A stretch of DNA of 64,000 nucleotides from positions 211,277-275,276 of the forward strand of contig VXCM01000207.1 of NCBI GenBank assembly GCA_014773175.1, written 5' to 3'. Of the stretch, positions 1-10,324 are shown in pieces. Positions within the stretch are counted from its first letter, which is position 1. Each line of letters starts with the position of its first letter. Below the pieces are notes generated by a model. The model was not told where the DNA came from and did no database searches. It saw only the letters and a list, made by a program, of their open reading frames with translations. A program made the position numbers and the translations under genes. This DNA comes from Lucifuga dentata. Its lineage: Eukaryota > Chordata > Actinopteri > Ophidiiformes > Bythitidae.

Positions 1-224
1 TGTGTTGATTTTTCACATTGGTTATGAACATAAAATGCATCAAAACCTTCAGAAAAAAGGAAACCAAAGCACCAAATACGAACAATAAATAACCACCAAC
101 AGTGCCAGGCAGTGAGGTGTATGTCCATGTTTTTTTTTTGGACGTTTCCAGCTCAAATTCAGTTAATGTTCATTTCCTTTTCTTGAAAGTCATAATTGTG
201 ATTGCATCAAATCAGAGACGGTAC

Positions 225-335
225 CTTTCTGGGACTCGTGGAGCTGGAGTTTCTCTTGGTGATCCCATCCCAGTGCTGATTTATCCTGTCTGTCTGTCTG
301 CACTCCGAACTTGCCTCCAAAGCCCTTCACGTAGT
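225..335 (-). CDS. cttn: cttn coding exon 8: cortactin repeat module
   Basis: 111 bp, phase 1-1. It reads [19 protein letters not shown] then [18 protein letters not shown], matching the mammalian repeat with its Trp-Asp-His variant. The next exon would lie left of position 1. Confidence 0.94.
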
Positions 336-2496
336 CTGCACACACACATGATAAAGATTAATGCTTGTAAAATATGTTCAAGTAGTTGGCAAACTGAAGA
401 AAATGTCAAGTACTTCTCATTATTCCAAGAATTTACACAACATTTCATCTTTGACAATGTTGGGTTTTATTTGTCTTTTTAAAGGAATATTCACTGATAT
501 GAAAAGAACGGAGTGTCAGAGTTTGATTAAAGAAATAATCTCACATAAAAAGAAAAGATGGGATGGGAAAAAAAATCTGTTCTAGAGACTGCTGATCACT
601 AAAATATATTTTGGATGCAAATTTTAAGACCACATTATTTTAATTTTCATTGATATAAAAATTTGAAATAATGACTTAGTAAAGGGTTAATCTTCATTTT
701 CTGTTTTAAATGGCTGGCCCTGTTATCAGAATGTGTGACCCAGTTATCACAGCCAGTGTTTGAGCAAACCCAGGTAGCAAACACGGCCCAGTGCATTGTG
801 GGGGATTCTTGAGGTCACCTTTCCCTTCCATGTAAGCCCGTATTCATATGCGGCTGTTGGCCAACCAGGAAGTAAAAGCCGGCTCTGGCTGGGACAAGAA
901 GCTACAGACAGAGATAATCAGCCATGTTGCAACCAAGAGGTCGGGCAAGTTAAGACAAACACAAGGGCGCGACTCACTGTGGACACATAAAGCTACAGAT
1001 GAACACATCAGAAGAGATTTTAGTGAAGCTATCTACAAAATCTATCTGTAAAAACATTCTAATAACTTGAAAAAAAAGACATATCAGTGGTTGGTAATTA
1101 TATAAAACAAGCATCATCACAACATTTGGTAAAGCATTTGTTTCAATAAACCAAGACTTAAATACGAATAAAATCTGTCATTATAGCGTCACTTATGCTT
1201 TGCAACAAAATGCAGCCGTATCCAGATGTGTTATCCAGATCAGGAAAAAAATGCATGTTAACGCGATGTGTGAACATCCTCAAAACACATTGTGTTTGTA
1301 ATGAAATCCCACCTGTATGTGTCTGCTTGCATTGTGATCACATCTCAGTCACAAATACTATTTAATTTTGCCGCATTAGGGGTATGATTTCATCTTTCCT
1401 TGCAGATATCAGCATGTATTATAGATGACTGTGTTGCAATACAGTATAGTATGTGATGTAACTGAACTCTAACTATGAAGAAAACCATAAATATTAAAAA
1501 TGACTGAATATCTGTGCATGGTCACTATGTGTGGAGATGCACGTGACACCAACCTTTCTGAGACTCATGCCTCTCTGTCTTTCCCTGGTACTCAAAACCA
1601 ACAGCGCTCTTGTCCACCTTGTCAGCCTCGACGCCAAATTTGCCTCCAAAGCCCTTGGCATAATCTGTCAATGACCAGAGAAGAAAGGAAGAGGATGGAG
1701 GGAGAATAATCCAGAGTTAAGACAGGAAGTGTTGGAGCTGAGTTTTCCATGAGTCTCTGAGCAGTTCATCAGCAGTAAACAGTGTTCATGATTTTAAGGC
1801 TTTGGTTTATCCTTGATGTTTTTATATTCCTATTTTATACTCTTCCTTTTATCTTATCTATATATGTGTGACTCAGTTATGTTTAACTCAGTCCTGTGCT
1901 TGCTTCTTTGTTTCCTTCTATCAGAGCTGAAAATCGACATAACACATAAACTCTGTCCAATACCAACAAAAGGTTCATTTCAAAGTTTTAAATCTGCCAT
2001 TTTAACATAAAATGTACCTGCTTTTAGTAACTGCTAGTTATTTGGAACTGAGACTGAGGAAGACAAATAAGGCCACATAGGTAAAACTTAGGCTAAAACA
2101 TGACATGTGACGTGATATAAATATCACAGTCTGCTAGTAAACTGGTTGGGTTACGCCACAAACAGACCATATCTGTAAGTCGCTGGCAATCATCTGAAAT
2201 CTAAGATACGAATGTACAGAAACACATTACAGGAGGCAACATTTCTGAGTGGAAAGTCACTTAAGTCCTAGAAATAATTCTTTGAAGTAGGAGAACTGTG
2301 CTAAATATCAAAAAAAAAAGAAAAATCATATTACACATGCAACTGAGAGAGCTGAAAATAAAATAAAGCCACTGTTTGCAGCAAACAGCACAGGCTGAGG
2401 AATGAAGGAAGAGGAAGAAATGTAAAATACACAACTTGCCTGAACCTGCAAGGAGCTGCACTCGCTGAGCCAGGCCAAGTTGCAAGTGTGTGTGTG

Positions 2497-2527
<31 letters not shown>

Positions 2528-5500
2528 TAGTATCCATTTGCCATGTTTCCCCCGGTTAATGTGCCGCTTGGCAGGTAATTTAGACAAACCTTTCTGGGAC
2601 TCGTGTTTCTCGGTTTTGCCTTGGTAATCGAAGCCCAATGCACTCTGGTCGACGCGATCTGCCTGCACGCCGTATCGCCCCCCAAACCCAGTGGAGTAGT
2701 CTACACAGCACAGCAGGGGGGAGGGCAAGGGTCAAAGGTCAGGGTGAAGCAGCATGATAGCAGTGGTCAAGAAGCAGCCCAATCCCAAATCCAACATTTG
2801 CAGTACTGACAGAAGATGGAATCAAACGCTTGAAGTAATTATGTCATGATCACATAATCACTTCATGGTTTTAAAAACTCTATTTCCTTTTCTTGTGAAT
2901 GAATTCAGAAAGAATGTTGTCCTGCTCGTAGTGCATGCACAAAGGTATAAGCACCGCAGACATAACAGAAATGGAGTTGGGCGAGTTCTCTGCACTTTGG
3001 GGATGGTTCTAATGGACTGGAGGAGAAAAGCACAACACAAAGAGGCAGCGGCACTATGCAGTCATGGGGAGGAAGCTTATATGGCTAAGAAGCTAGAATG
3101 GACTCCCACAGCGCCTGGGTCCCACTTCCCCCCCTATTTATAGAACACATAATATGCCAAAAACAGGAACAAGCAAACAAACATAATGAGCTGATGACTG
3201 GCCAGCAGCATGAATGCATTCTCCACATGAGGTCTGGATTTACAGCTGAAATGAATCAGCTTCTGATCAGCACAACGGGAGCGCGTGGTGAAACTGGCCA
3301 CCAGCCAAACACTCCTCAACTTCGACATGGCTGCAAAATCTCTGTACTCGAGGCGATTTAGAGAGCTCACCCTATTAAGGAAACCTAATTAATTAGCTGG
3401 GAGCAGGGTGACGATAGATGATGAATTTAGAAATTTAACCAATAACACTCTTGGATTTAAAGGACAGCAGACGTGGGGCAAAAACAAATGTGTGAAAAAG
3501 ACAACAAGTTGCGACATCACCTTTCTGCGAAGCATGTTTCTCTGTCTTCCCGGCATACTCGAACCCAACGGCAGACTGGCATGAGGAAGAAAAACACTAT
3601 TATTCTGTGAAATATGCTGGTGCTGAACCCATCACAGTCATAATGAACCAAAATCAGGCATAAATTGATGTTGAAAATCTTCAAGTAACAATGACAGAAA
3701 AAATTGTAAACTTTTCTAATCAATTCACCATCACTGTGGTGCATAATAGTGCATTAATTCTTGATTTTAAAATCTGAACATGAACCTCATAAAATGTTTC
3801 CTTTGTCACTTGGGTGGATCGTAATATTTTGTTGGTGAGTTTATTCTGTGAATAAAAGCTAAAGACCTCTGAATTAATTCACTAGAATGCGTTCATGCAC
3901 CATAATGAAAGTGCCTCGGCCCTGCTGTGTGTCTGTGTGTCACTTGTGATATCATCAACATCACAAAGTGGTCCGGAGCTGCAGGAAATACCTTATCAAC
4001 ACGCTCAGACTGCACTCCAAACTTCCCCCCAAATCCCTTGGAGGTATCCGTCTGGGAGCAGTGCTTGGCCAGCTTGCTCTGGTAGTCATGACCCACAGCG
4101 GACTGGAAAAACACACAAAAAAAAAAAAAAAAAAAAGCAAAGGCTTGAAAACAGACTGAAAAACTGTGTGCACAAGTTAAAAAAAAAAACAAAAAACACA
4201 AAACAAAAGGAGCCGAAAAGAGTTGTTCTATTTGGGCAATACGCGAAAAATTGAGATGTTAAAGGACCATACCAACTATTTTGTATGTTTCAGCCTAATA
4301 TTTTCAATTTTCATACACGTAACGTTACTGACAATCATTTCCCTACTGGAATGGTGAATTAAAATTTTTTTTCCTACTATCCACCATTGGTTTCAGTTCA
4401 TTCTACACTATTAAAATCAACTTGTTGAAACTTGAAACGTTCTTGGGATAGGTAATCCATCATTACAAGCAAGAAGTGTATTCAGGTTTTTTTAGAAGTT
4501 ATGTAATTTTAGCCTTTAAGCACAATAAAAAGCGTGGAGTGAATATATGTCCCCACCAGTGAATATAGTCCCAAAAGAAGACCTGCATTTGTCAAAAAAT
4601 TTAAATGACCGTGACTTCAAAAGGCTGCGCAACTATTAGCTGGCAAAACATCAATTTTTAAGGTGGATGCATCGATTGAATATTTGATTTTGAAAGATTA
4701 AGAGATTTTGCAAAATATCAGGAAAGCTAAAATACGGTTTTATCCTTTGGGAAATGATTGTCAGTAACGTACGAAAATTGAATATATTAGGTCGTCGATA
4801 TGGTCCTTTAAAGCTGCAATAGAGGTCGCGGTTGCATCAGCCTCGTCGCAGCCTCAGTGTTGTGAAGTAAACAGTGCTCAGTCATCAGGTTCATGCTGCA
4901 CCGGTCACACGAGTGACAGGAAGGTATGGACAGACAGAGGTGCTCGCCATGAAAGATTATCAAGAGTAAAAAGGCCGTGACTAAGTCTGACTGTTCACAC
5001 TGAGAGAGGAACTTACAAACGCTATCAGAAATCATTTCAAATGTTCATATTCATATATGAGCTGCAGATATTAGAGACCCATAAGAAGGTCTGAAAATAT
5101 GAAAAAAAAAAAAACCCTACAAAAAGTAGAGATCCCTGCACTGCAAACTAGCCAGACTTTCATATTTAGCTTTTATTTAGTAAAACTCAAACCTAATGCA
5201 ACATTTTTACCCTTCATGAGATTGCAGCTATTCATCCCACTCAGCCACTCCTGCCACAAGCATCATTAATCCACAGATCTAGTGGACGACAGCCCACTAT
5301 CACTAAAACCAGAGAAATAAATATTTGACTCACGATGATAAGAACATTGTGATACAATAACTACCTGCTAGACACAGAAAGTATGACGATGAGGCTCAAA
5401 CTTTCTGGAAAACTTATTTCCTGGATAAACGAGGCTTCCTTCTTTTTAACATTGACATTTTTACAGTACAATAGCTGGACCTTGTACAAGATGATCACTT

Positions 5501-6387
5501 CACTTTAATGGCTTATGTCAGGGGTACTGAAATACAAGTCCAATTAGTAAATTCCCACAGATTCAGGGGCCCAGGAAGGGTTGATCAAGCAGTGCACAAA
5601 TCCCTTCTCTCCCTCTCCCTCTCTCTCATGGAGCTCCATCAGGAGCAACAGACACAACATAACTCAGATCTATTGCATTATTATATCCTACAGATCTATT
5701 GAGTGGCCAGCAGGTCTTTGCAAATCAAACACACTGAATCTCGTGCTTTCCTCAAATTGAACAAACACGTATAGTTCAGTCTACTCTTCCCTAAACATAT
5801 GATTTTCATTTTTTGTCTTTGAACATACCATTTCACTTTTTCAACCTCCCACCACTGACCTCATTTTGTTGTTTTCCTGTCCGGATCCACACAGGAGTCT
5901 GTCTATTAGCTATGTGAAGCTAATACGCTCTATACAAACCATTTCTAAGGATGCTGACCTACTTCAAATAGCTTGACGTGTAATGATCATATACTTCACG
6001 CCACACCCCCATACTAAATTTCATACACTTCACTATTGCTGTTGCTCCATCACCACTTCATCAGGGGAAAGCAGGAAAAACAAGAGAAAACATGAACGCT
6101 TTAAACAGAACAAATATGTATATGAAAGCAAAAAAAAAAGCACCTCTTACTCTTCGAGTATGTGTGTAAAACCCCCTGCAGCCTCTCTCACCTTGTCCAT
6201 GCGGTCCTGCTGCACTCCAAATTTGCCTCCGTATCCATGCGAGGCTTTGGGCATGTTATCCAGCTCCCTCTGCTTCAGGGTGGTGTGCTCCGTGGACACC
6301 GTCTCCCGCAGCTGGTGGATACTAAACCAGTAACGGACAAAGTTAGGATACTTTGGGTCTTTCCATGTTGTGTTTATTAATACCACC

Positions 6388-6422
<35 letters not shown>

Positions 6423-6737
6423 TTCATTTTCACACTTTATGTGCTCCTGATGTCCTGAGCCGGATACCGTCTTGGCCCCCCAGCGCTGCTCCTTCTCAGA
6501 AACATCATTCTAGAAAGGCAGATGACACAATTATAACCGTGACAGCAGACAATTATGAATGCGTATGATTTTTCATTTCTCTGCAGGGAGGAGGATGATG
6601 AAGGATATTGAGGGAGGAAGGGTTTGTGGGGTCACCGATAGTTTCATAGTTACCTCAAAGTCAGGGTCGGTCTCCCAGTCGTCGCCCCCTTCGTCCAAAT
6701 TCAACTTGACCGACTGTCCTGCTGTTGCCTTCCACAT
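225..6737 (-). CDS. cttn: Cortactin, 5' half of gene (N-terminal acidic domain and F-actin repeats)
   Basis: Cortactin binds Arp2/3 and F-actin, stabilises branched actin at lamellipodia, invadopodia and endocytic sites, and is a Src substrate. Eight phase-compatible exons are seen: 6654-6737, 6436-6509, 6192-6321, 3992-4102, 3521-3575, 2590-2700, 1554-1664 and 225-335. They encode residues 1 to about 262 of a family usually near 550. Residues 1-28 carry the acidic [11 protein letters not shown]rp2/3-binding motif. From about residue 80 come 37-residue repeats with the [15 protein letters not shown] pattern and HESQK ends. The start follows the family (MWKA). The proline-rich and SH3 regions lie off the left edge. 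HS1/Hcls1 is the alternative, but it has fewer repeats, and the ppfia1 neighbour favours cttn. No frameshift or stop is seen. Confidence 0.95.
336..1553. other. cttn intron, nothing recognised
   Basis: AT-rich intron between two repeat exons. No exon-like segment, transposon end or RNA gene was recognised. Confidence 0.6.
1554..1664 (-). CDS. cttn: cttn coding exon 7: cortactin repeat module
   Basis: 111 bp, phase 1-1. It reads [19 protein letters not shown] then [18 protein letters not shown]. Canonical splice sites on both sides. Confidence 0.94.
2483..2528. repeat. (TG)n microsatellite
   Basis: A TG dinucleotide run with a short TATATA interruption, in the cttn intron about 60 bp from the donor of the 2590-2700 exon. 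Confidence 0.9.
2590..2700 (-). CDS. cttn: cttn coding exon 6: cortactin repeat module
   Basis: 111 bp, phase 1-1. It reads [19 protein letters not shown] then [18 protein letters not shown], one full actin-binding repeat. AG acceptor at 2701-2702, GT donor at 2588-2589. Confidence 0.94.
3521..3575 (-). CDS. cttn: cttn coding exon 5: half-repeat exon
   Basis: 55 bp, phase 0 to 1, encoding [18 protein letters not shown]. It completes the repeat begun in the 3992-4102 exon and shifts the exon phase from 0 to 1 for the following 111-bp exons. Confidence 0.92.
3992..4102 (-). CDS. cttn: cttn coding exon 4: cortactin repeat module
   Basis: Exactly 111 bp (37 residues), phase 0-0. It starts [17 protein letters not shown] and ends [15 protein letters not shown], so exon edges fall inside the repeat (before SA) and not at its start. 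The symmetrical size explains how repeats can be added or lost without a frameshift. Confidence 0.94.
4263..4807. mobile_element. Non-autonomous inverted-repeat element, TTAA target (copy A)
   Basis: 545 bp flanked by TTAA on both sides (4259-4262 and 4808-4811). It begins AGGACCATACCA and ends TATGGTCCT. The first and last roughly 80-90 bp are inverted repeats, including the segment around CAATTTTCATACACGTAACG and its complement. There is no ORF. TTAA duplication fits the piggyBac or Kolobok superfamilies. It lies in the cttn intron between 4103 and 6191. Confidence 0.8.
6192..6321 (-). CDS. cttn: cttn coding exon 3: helical linker and start of repeat 1
   Basis: 130 bp, phase 2 to 0. It reads [20 protein letters not shown], then [20 protein letters not shown], the invariant lead-in to the first cortactin repeat. 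GT donor at 6190-6191. Confidence 0.94.
6390..6420. repeat. Poly-A run
   Basis: About 30 A residues in a short cttn intron, directly beside the donor side of the 6436-6509 exon. Confidence 0.9.
6436..6509 (-). CDS. cttn: cttn coding exon 2
   Basis: 74 bp, phase 0 to phase 2. It reads [15 protein letters not shown] then SGSGHQEHI, the linker between the acidic end and the repeats, nearly identical to the mammalian protein. AG acceptor at 6510-6511, GT donor at 6434-6435. Confidence 0.93.
6654..6737 (-). CDS. cttn: cttn first coding exon: start codon and acidic Arp2/3-binding segment
   Basis: 28 codons from ATG (6735-6737) to a GT donor at 6653. They begin MWKATAG and end [12 protein letters not shown], the DDW acidic motif that contacts Arp2/3. 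An AG acceptor with a TG-rich tract sits about 14 nt upstream of the ATG, so the start lies in the second exon of the transcript. Confidence 0.93.
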
Positions 6738-7334
6738 CGTTTATGAGCCTACGCCACACACACACACACACAGAGTTTTTGTTTCAAGGCATCACCTGTG
6801 CTGAAACATCAGTAAGAAAAATGGTGCGCTGTTAGCAGCTCCAGCGCTGAATTCCTTATATTATCTACATTTCTGTCTCAGTTGTTAGATATCAGAATAT
6901 TTTTTTTTTTAAAGACTTAACAGATTTAACATATTTTGTGGTTTATAACACCTGAAGTGGGTCATAGATTCTTTTTTTTTTCCCTTCTTCCTGGATTCTT
7001 TAGTTCAAGGTGAATGAACATGTACCATGCCCATTTACACAAACACATTTTCCATCAACCTTCCTACAAATTTAATGCCATCTTCATCAAATTTCATACA
7101 TGACATGTTTGGATGAGTATTGAAAAGGTATTTGTGTTGTGTTTTTTTAATATTCTATAATATTTCCTGTAAATGATTGCCAAAATCTTAGGTGGTTTAT
7201 TTGATTTTAAGTTTTAAATACACTCTGTAATTGAAAACAAAAGCAGACATGATTTACAGAGTTTCAAGGTTTTATCCTTTGGTGACAATACAGCAAATGG
7301 TCATAAGTCTGACTCAGTTTAATCTCTGTGCAAT

Positions 7335-7390
7335 TGTAGTGGGTCTGATTCTGTGCTACAAAAACACAATGCAGAATCAGACCCACTACA
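7335..7390. repeat. Perfect 19-bp inverted repeat (hairpin)
   Basis: Arms at 7335-7353 and 7372-7390 (TGTAGTGGGTCTGATTCTG and its exact complement) with an 18-nt loop. It lies in cttn intron 1. No gene function is assigned. Confidence 0.85.
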
Positions 7391-7469
7391 CGTGCATCCT
7401 GCCATAATATTCCCAAAGAGGATTTCTGTATTATCCAAAAACCATGGCTATCATTAAAACAGGACAGCA

Positions 7470-8355
7470 AGATGACGCATTGGTAGCATTATTGCCTCAC
7501 AGCAAGAAAGCCCTGGGTTCGAACCTGCTTGTTCTCTCCGTATCTGCATGGGTTGGCTCCAGGTGTTTCGGTTTTCTCCCACAGTCCACAAACATGCAGG
7601 TGAACTGGAAACTCCAAATTGACTGCTACTTTCACATTACAGGCTGAAGTGGCCTTGATCAGGTTTTTTTTTTTCCTACATGTGACACAGATTTGATTTT
7701 TTTTTCTGAGCAGTGTGAACAAACCAAATCTGATCTTTTTCATATCAGATTTGGGTCACTTGCATATGTGGTCCTAGATCTGAGTCATATCTGATCTCTG
7801 GCTATGTGACCGCTGTGTGAACGGTCAGATCAGAATTCATGTAGATTTTTTTTACAGTTCACTTCTCTGGTGCAAAATGTCGCAGCCCAGTAAAAACAAA
7901 TATGGAGGACACCTACAACAGCACATAGATGAGAAGATTCCAAATTTGTTAGATATATATATGGAGGCCTGCCGAGCTAAACTAGAAAAACATATCGGAA
8001 CAAGCAGTTGTTGAATAAATTGTGTGAGAAATGACCAAGTGGGGTTCCATTTTTATTGTTCCAACATTTTTGTTGTTGTTCATAAGCACATGGGGATCAT
8101 GATTTGTGTTAGATATGTGCACACCACTGTCACACACGTCACTGAGAAACATGAATGTACCTTCAAGACAATCAGACGATCAGATCTGAACTAAAAAAAA
8201 AAATCAGAACTGAGCATTAAGGTCTGTAATGTGAACGTAGCCTATGTGTTAACCCTGTGAAGGCTGGTGAAGGGTGAATCCTGCCTCTTGTGCAAAGCAT
8301 GTTAGCATAATTTTCAGCCCCAGGATAAGCAAGGATAGATAACAAATGGATAGAT
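7470..8355. mobile_element. tRNA-like-headed teleost dispersed repeat interrupted by another element
   Basis: Left part (7470 to about 7625) reads like the common fish repeat: a TTGCCTCACAGCAAGAA motif, a Pol III B-box-like GGTTCGAACC (about 7515-7525), then the TCTCCCACAGTCCA..ACATGCAG segment. Its right part resumes at about 8242 (TATGTGTTAACCCTGTGA). A separate inverted-repeat element sits between the two. Confidence 0.6.
7625..8242. mobile_element. Inverted-repeat DNA element nested in the dispersed repeat
   Basis: The left end contains TTCACATTACAGGC, and the right end contains the complement of TTCACATTACAGACC. Internal sequence repeats AGATCTGA/TCAGATTTGG words. A short open stretch at 7875-8014 may be a transposase relict, but no family is recognised. 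Confidence 0.55.
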
Positions 8356-9319
8356 TACCAAGAGATATATAAAACCATTGATGTACATGCTTACTGGCTG
8401 CTTTTTACATTACCAAACCACACCATCATGTTGCCTCACTGACCTGCACAGCGAGGGAGACGCTGAAGAGCTAAATGATGAATGGCATTTGGCTCATTCT
8501 GGATCAATTTCAACTGTTTTGCTGTTTAACTGTACTGTAATCCCACTTCCTGACTCAGCACTATCTGAGCAATCAACATCTGTGTTAAATCAGGTTGCAG
8601 GAGACGTGGATCCATTCAGCCTAGGAGGAGCACAGATCTGAAGACCAGGAAGTACTCTGCCCAGTCCCAATTTACAACTTTCAGTGTTACGTCTCCCACA
8701 GCAAAACCACACCCAACTGCTGATCACATCCAACTCCAAAGTATGAATTCTGTCTGAGCAAGACTGAAGATGAAAAGCACATTTAGATATGGCAAATAAA
8801 ACCAAATCTGCGTAAAAGGTCAGGTACCTGGTTATGTTCTCGTAGTGATGAAAGTCTAATGTAACTAATGTTGGTAATTTTGCTTTTAAGGTAAGTCAGT
8901 CAGGCCACAAATATCACAGGATTATCATTGAGGAAGAAAACATCAATGTTCATGTATAACACAGAACAGTTTAACACTGGTTCGTCGCTTTTCTGTAGAA
9001 CTCAAACGAACATTGACACAATTGTCTGGGTATCATGTTTTATAGCATAAGAAAGGCTTTGGAAATGGGATATATAACATGTTTGTGTTAATGCCGCCCC
9101 GGTATTACGCCATACAGGACATAGAATACAACATTAAGTGACTACAAATGGTGAAAGATAGGACATTTTGCTTAAAAAACCCCCAAACTGCCTGGCTGGC
9201 TCTGGCATTTCCTGTTCCAGCTTTAGCTTGGCAGCTAAGCTAACATGCTGCTATGATTTACTGACTCAGCTAGAGCTTGTGAGCCTTTTCTTTTACCCGA
9301 CAAAGTGTAAAACACCTAC

Positions 9320-9480
9320 CGTCTAAGACAAACGAAGCTCCAACTAGGCTCAAAATGAATTTCAGAAACCCCTGGAAGATACAGACCGTTCACAGATACA
9401 GGCTTTGATGGAGAAACTGTAACGCAACGTCACAAGGAAACTGGCCCCGCTCCCTCTGCTGCTCTTCCGGATCCCACTTT
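9320..9480 (-). other. cttn: Putative non-coding first exon of cttn (5'UTR)
   Basis: On the minus strand the GC-richer stretch below about 9480 runs to a good donor, GACG|GTAGGT, at 9319. It contains no useful ORF. It would splice to the acceptor near 6751, just before the cttn ATG, across a 2.6-kb intron. The transcription start is not visible, so the right edge is approximate. Confidence 0.5.
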
Positions 9481-9530
9481 CCCAGTCCCCTGCCAGGCGT
9501 GACGTCACGACGCTGACGTCGGCACGAGAA
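9460..9530 (-). promoter_or_regulatory. cttn: Putative cttn promoter with two CRE motifs and an ETS-type site
   Basis: A perfect palindromic CRE (TGACGTCA, 9500-9507) is followed 7 nt later by a second TGACGTC (9514-9521). An ETS core (CCGGAAG on the minus strand, 9464-9470) is adjacent. The stretch is CpG-rich against AT-rich surroundings and lies just upstream of the inferred first exon. CREB/ATF control is inferred from the motifs only. Confidence 0.5.
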
Positions 9531-10324
9531 ATTAATGTGAAAACAAAACTAAATTATAAGAATACGTTTTATTTGTAGAGTGCTTTTCTAGACACAGACA
9601 ATTTACAGAGAAATAAGGCATTAAAAAGAAAATGATATAGTATATTTGTGTACTCTAATATGTGTGTGTACATATACCTACCGGTAATAATAAAATTCCA
9701 GTTATAAACCGTATCCCAGCAGCGACCAACATGCACCAGCGTTCCGTCCTAACGTCGATTGTGAATGTGAAATTTGGCTTTAATGTTAACCACCTGTTAA
9801 CCACAACTAATTAAGAAAACACCGATATATACGTATTTTCTTGTATTACTTATGCTATTTTAAATTAATTCTGTAATTCGCTATATTTTAGTGATAAATA
9901 TCAATTTTAGATGATTGAAAAAGCTGAGTAGGGAGATTATCTGCTCACTTTTCCTCTCAGACGTGAATCTGGGACACAAAAGTGCATCTGCCTGCTGCCA
10001 CATATACAAGTGGAAGGTTATACCTGGAAGGTTTTCATCATTAACACAGCCAATGGATCTTCCTGAGATGTCGGAGTGACCATAGAACCATTTTATTATC
10101 TCTTCAGAGATTTTCTGTCGTCAGAAAAGTATCATTTGCTGTAGTTCTGATCAGACAGAAATAAAACTAGACATTTTTAGGACATGACAAAATACATTCA
10201 GTAACACTCAACAACCTTGTCAATAGGCAGGCTTTCTACTAAGCCATCAAGAAACAAAACTAAAGCATGATAGAGAAGAAGAGATTCTTGAAAAGATGCA
10301 AAACTTTAGCCTTTTTAATTGCAG

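Noticed and set aside
7500..7530. tRNA gene suggested by GGTTCGAACC
   Set aside because: Only a B-box-like word in a dispersed repeat. No acceptor stem, anticodon arm or full cloverleaf can be drawn.
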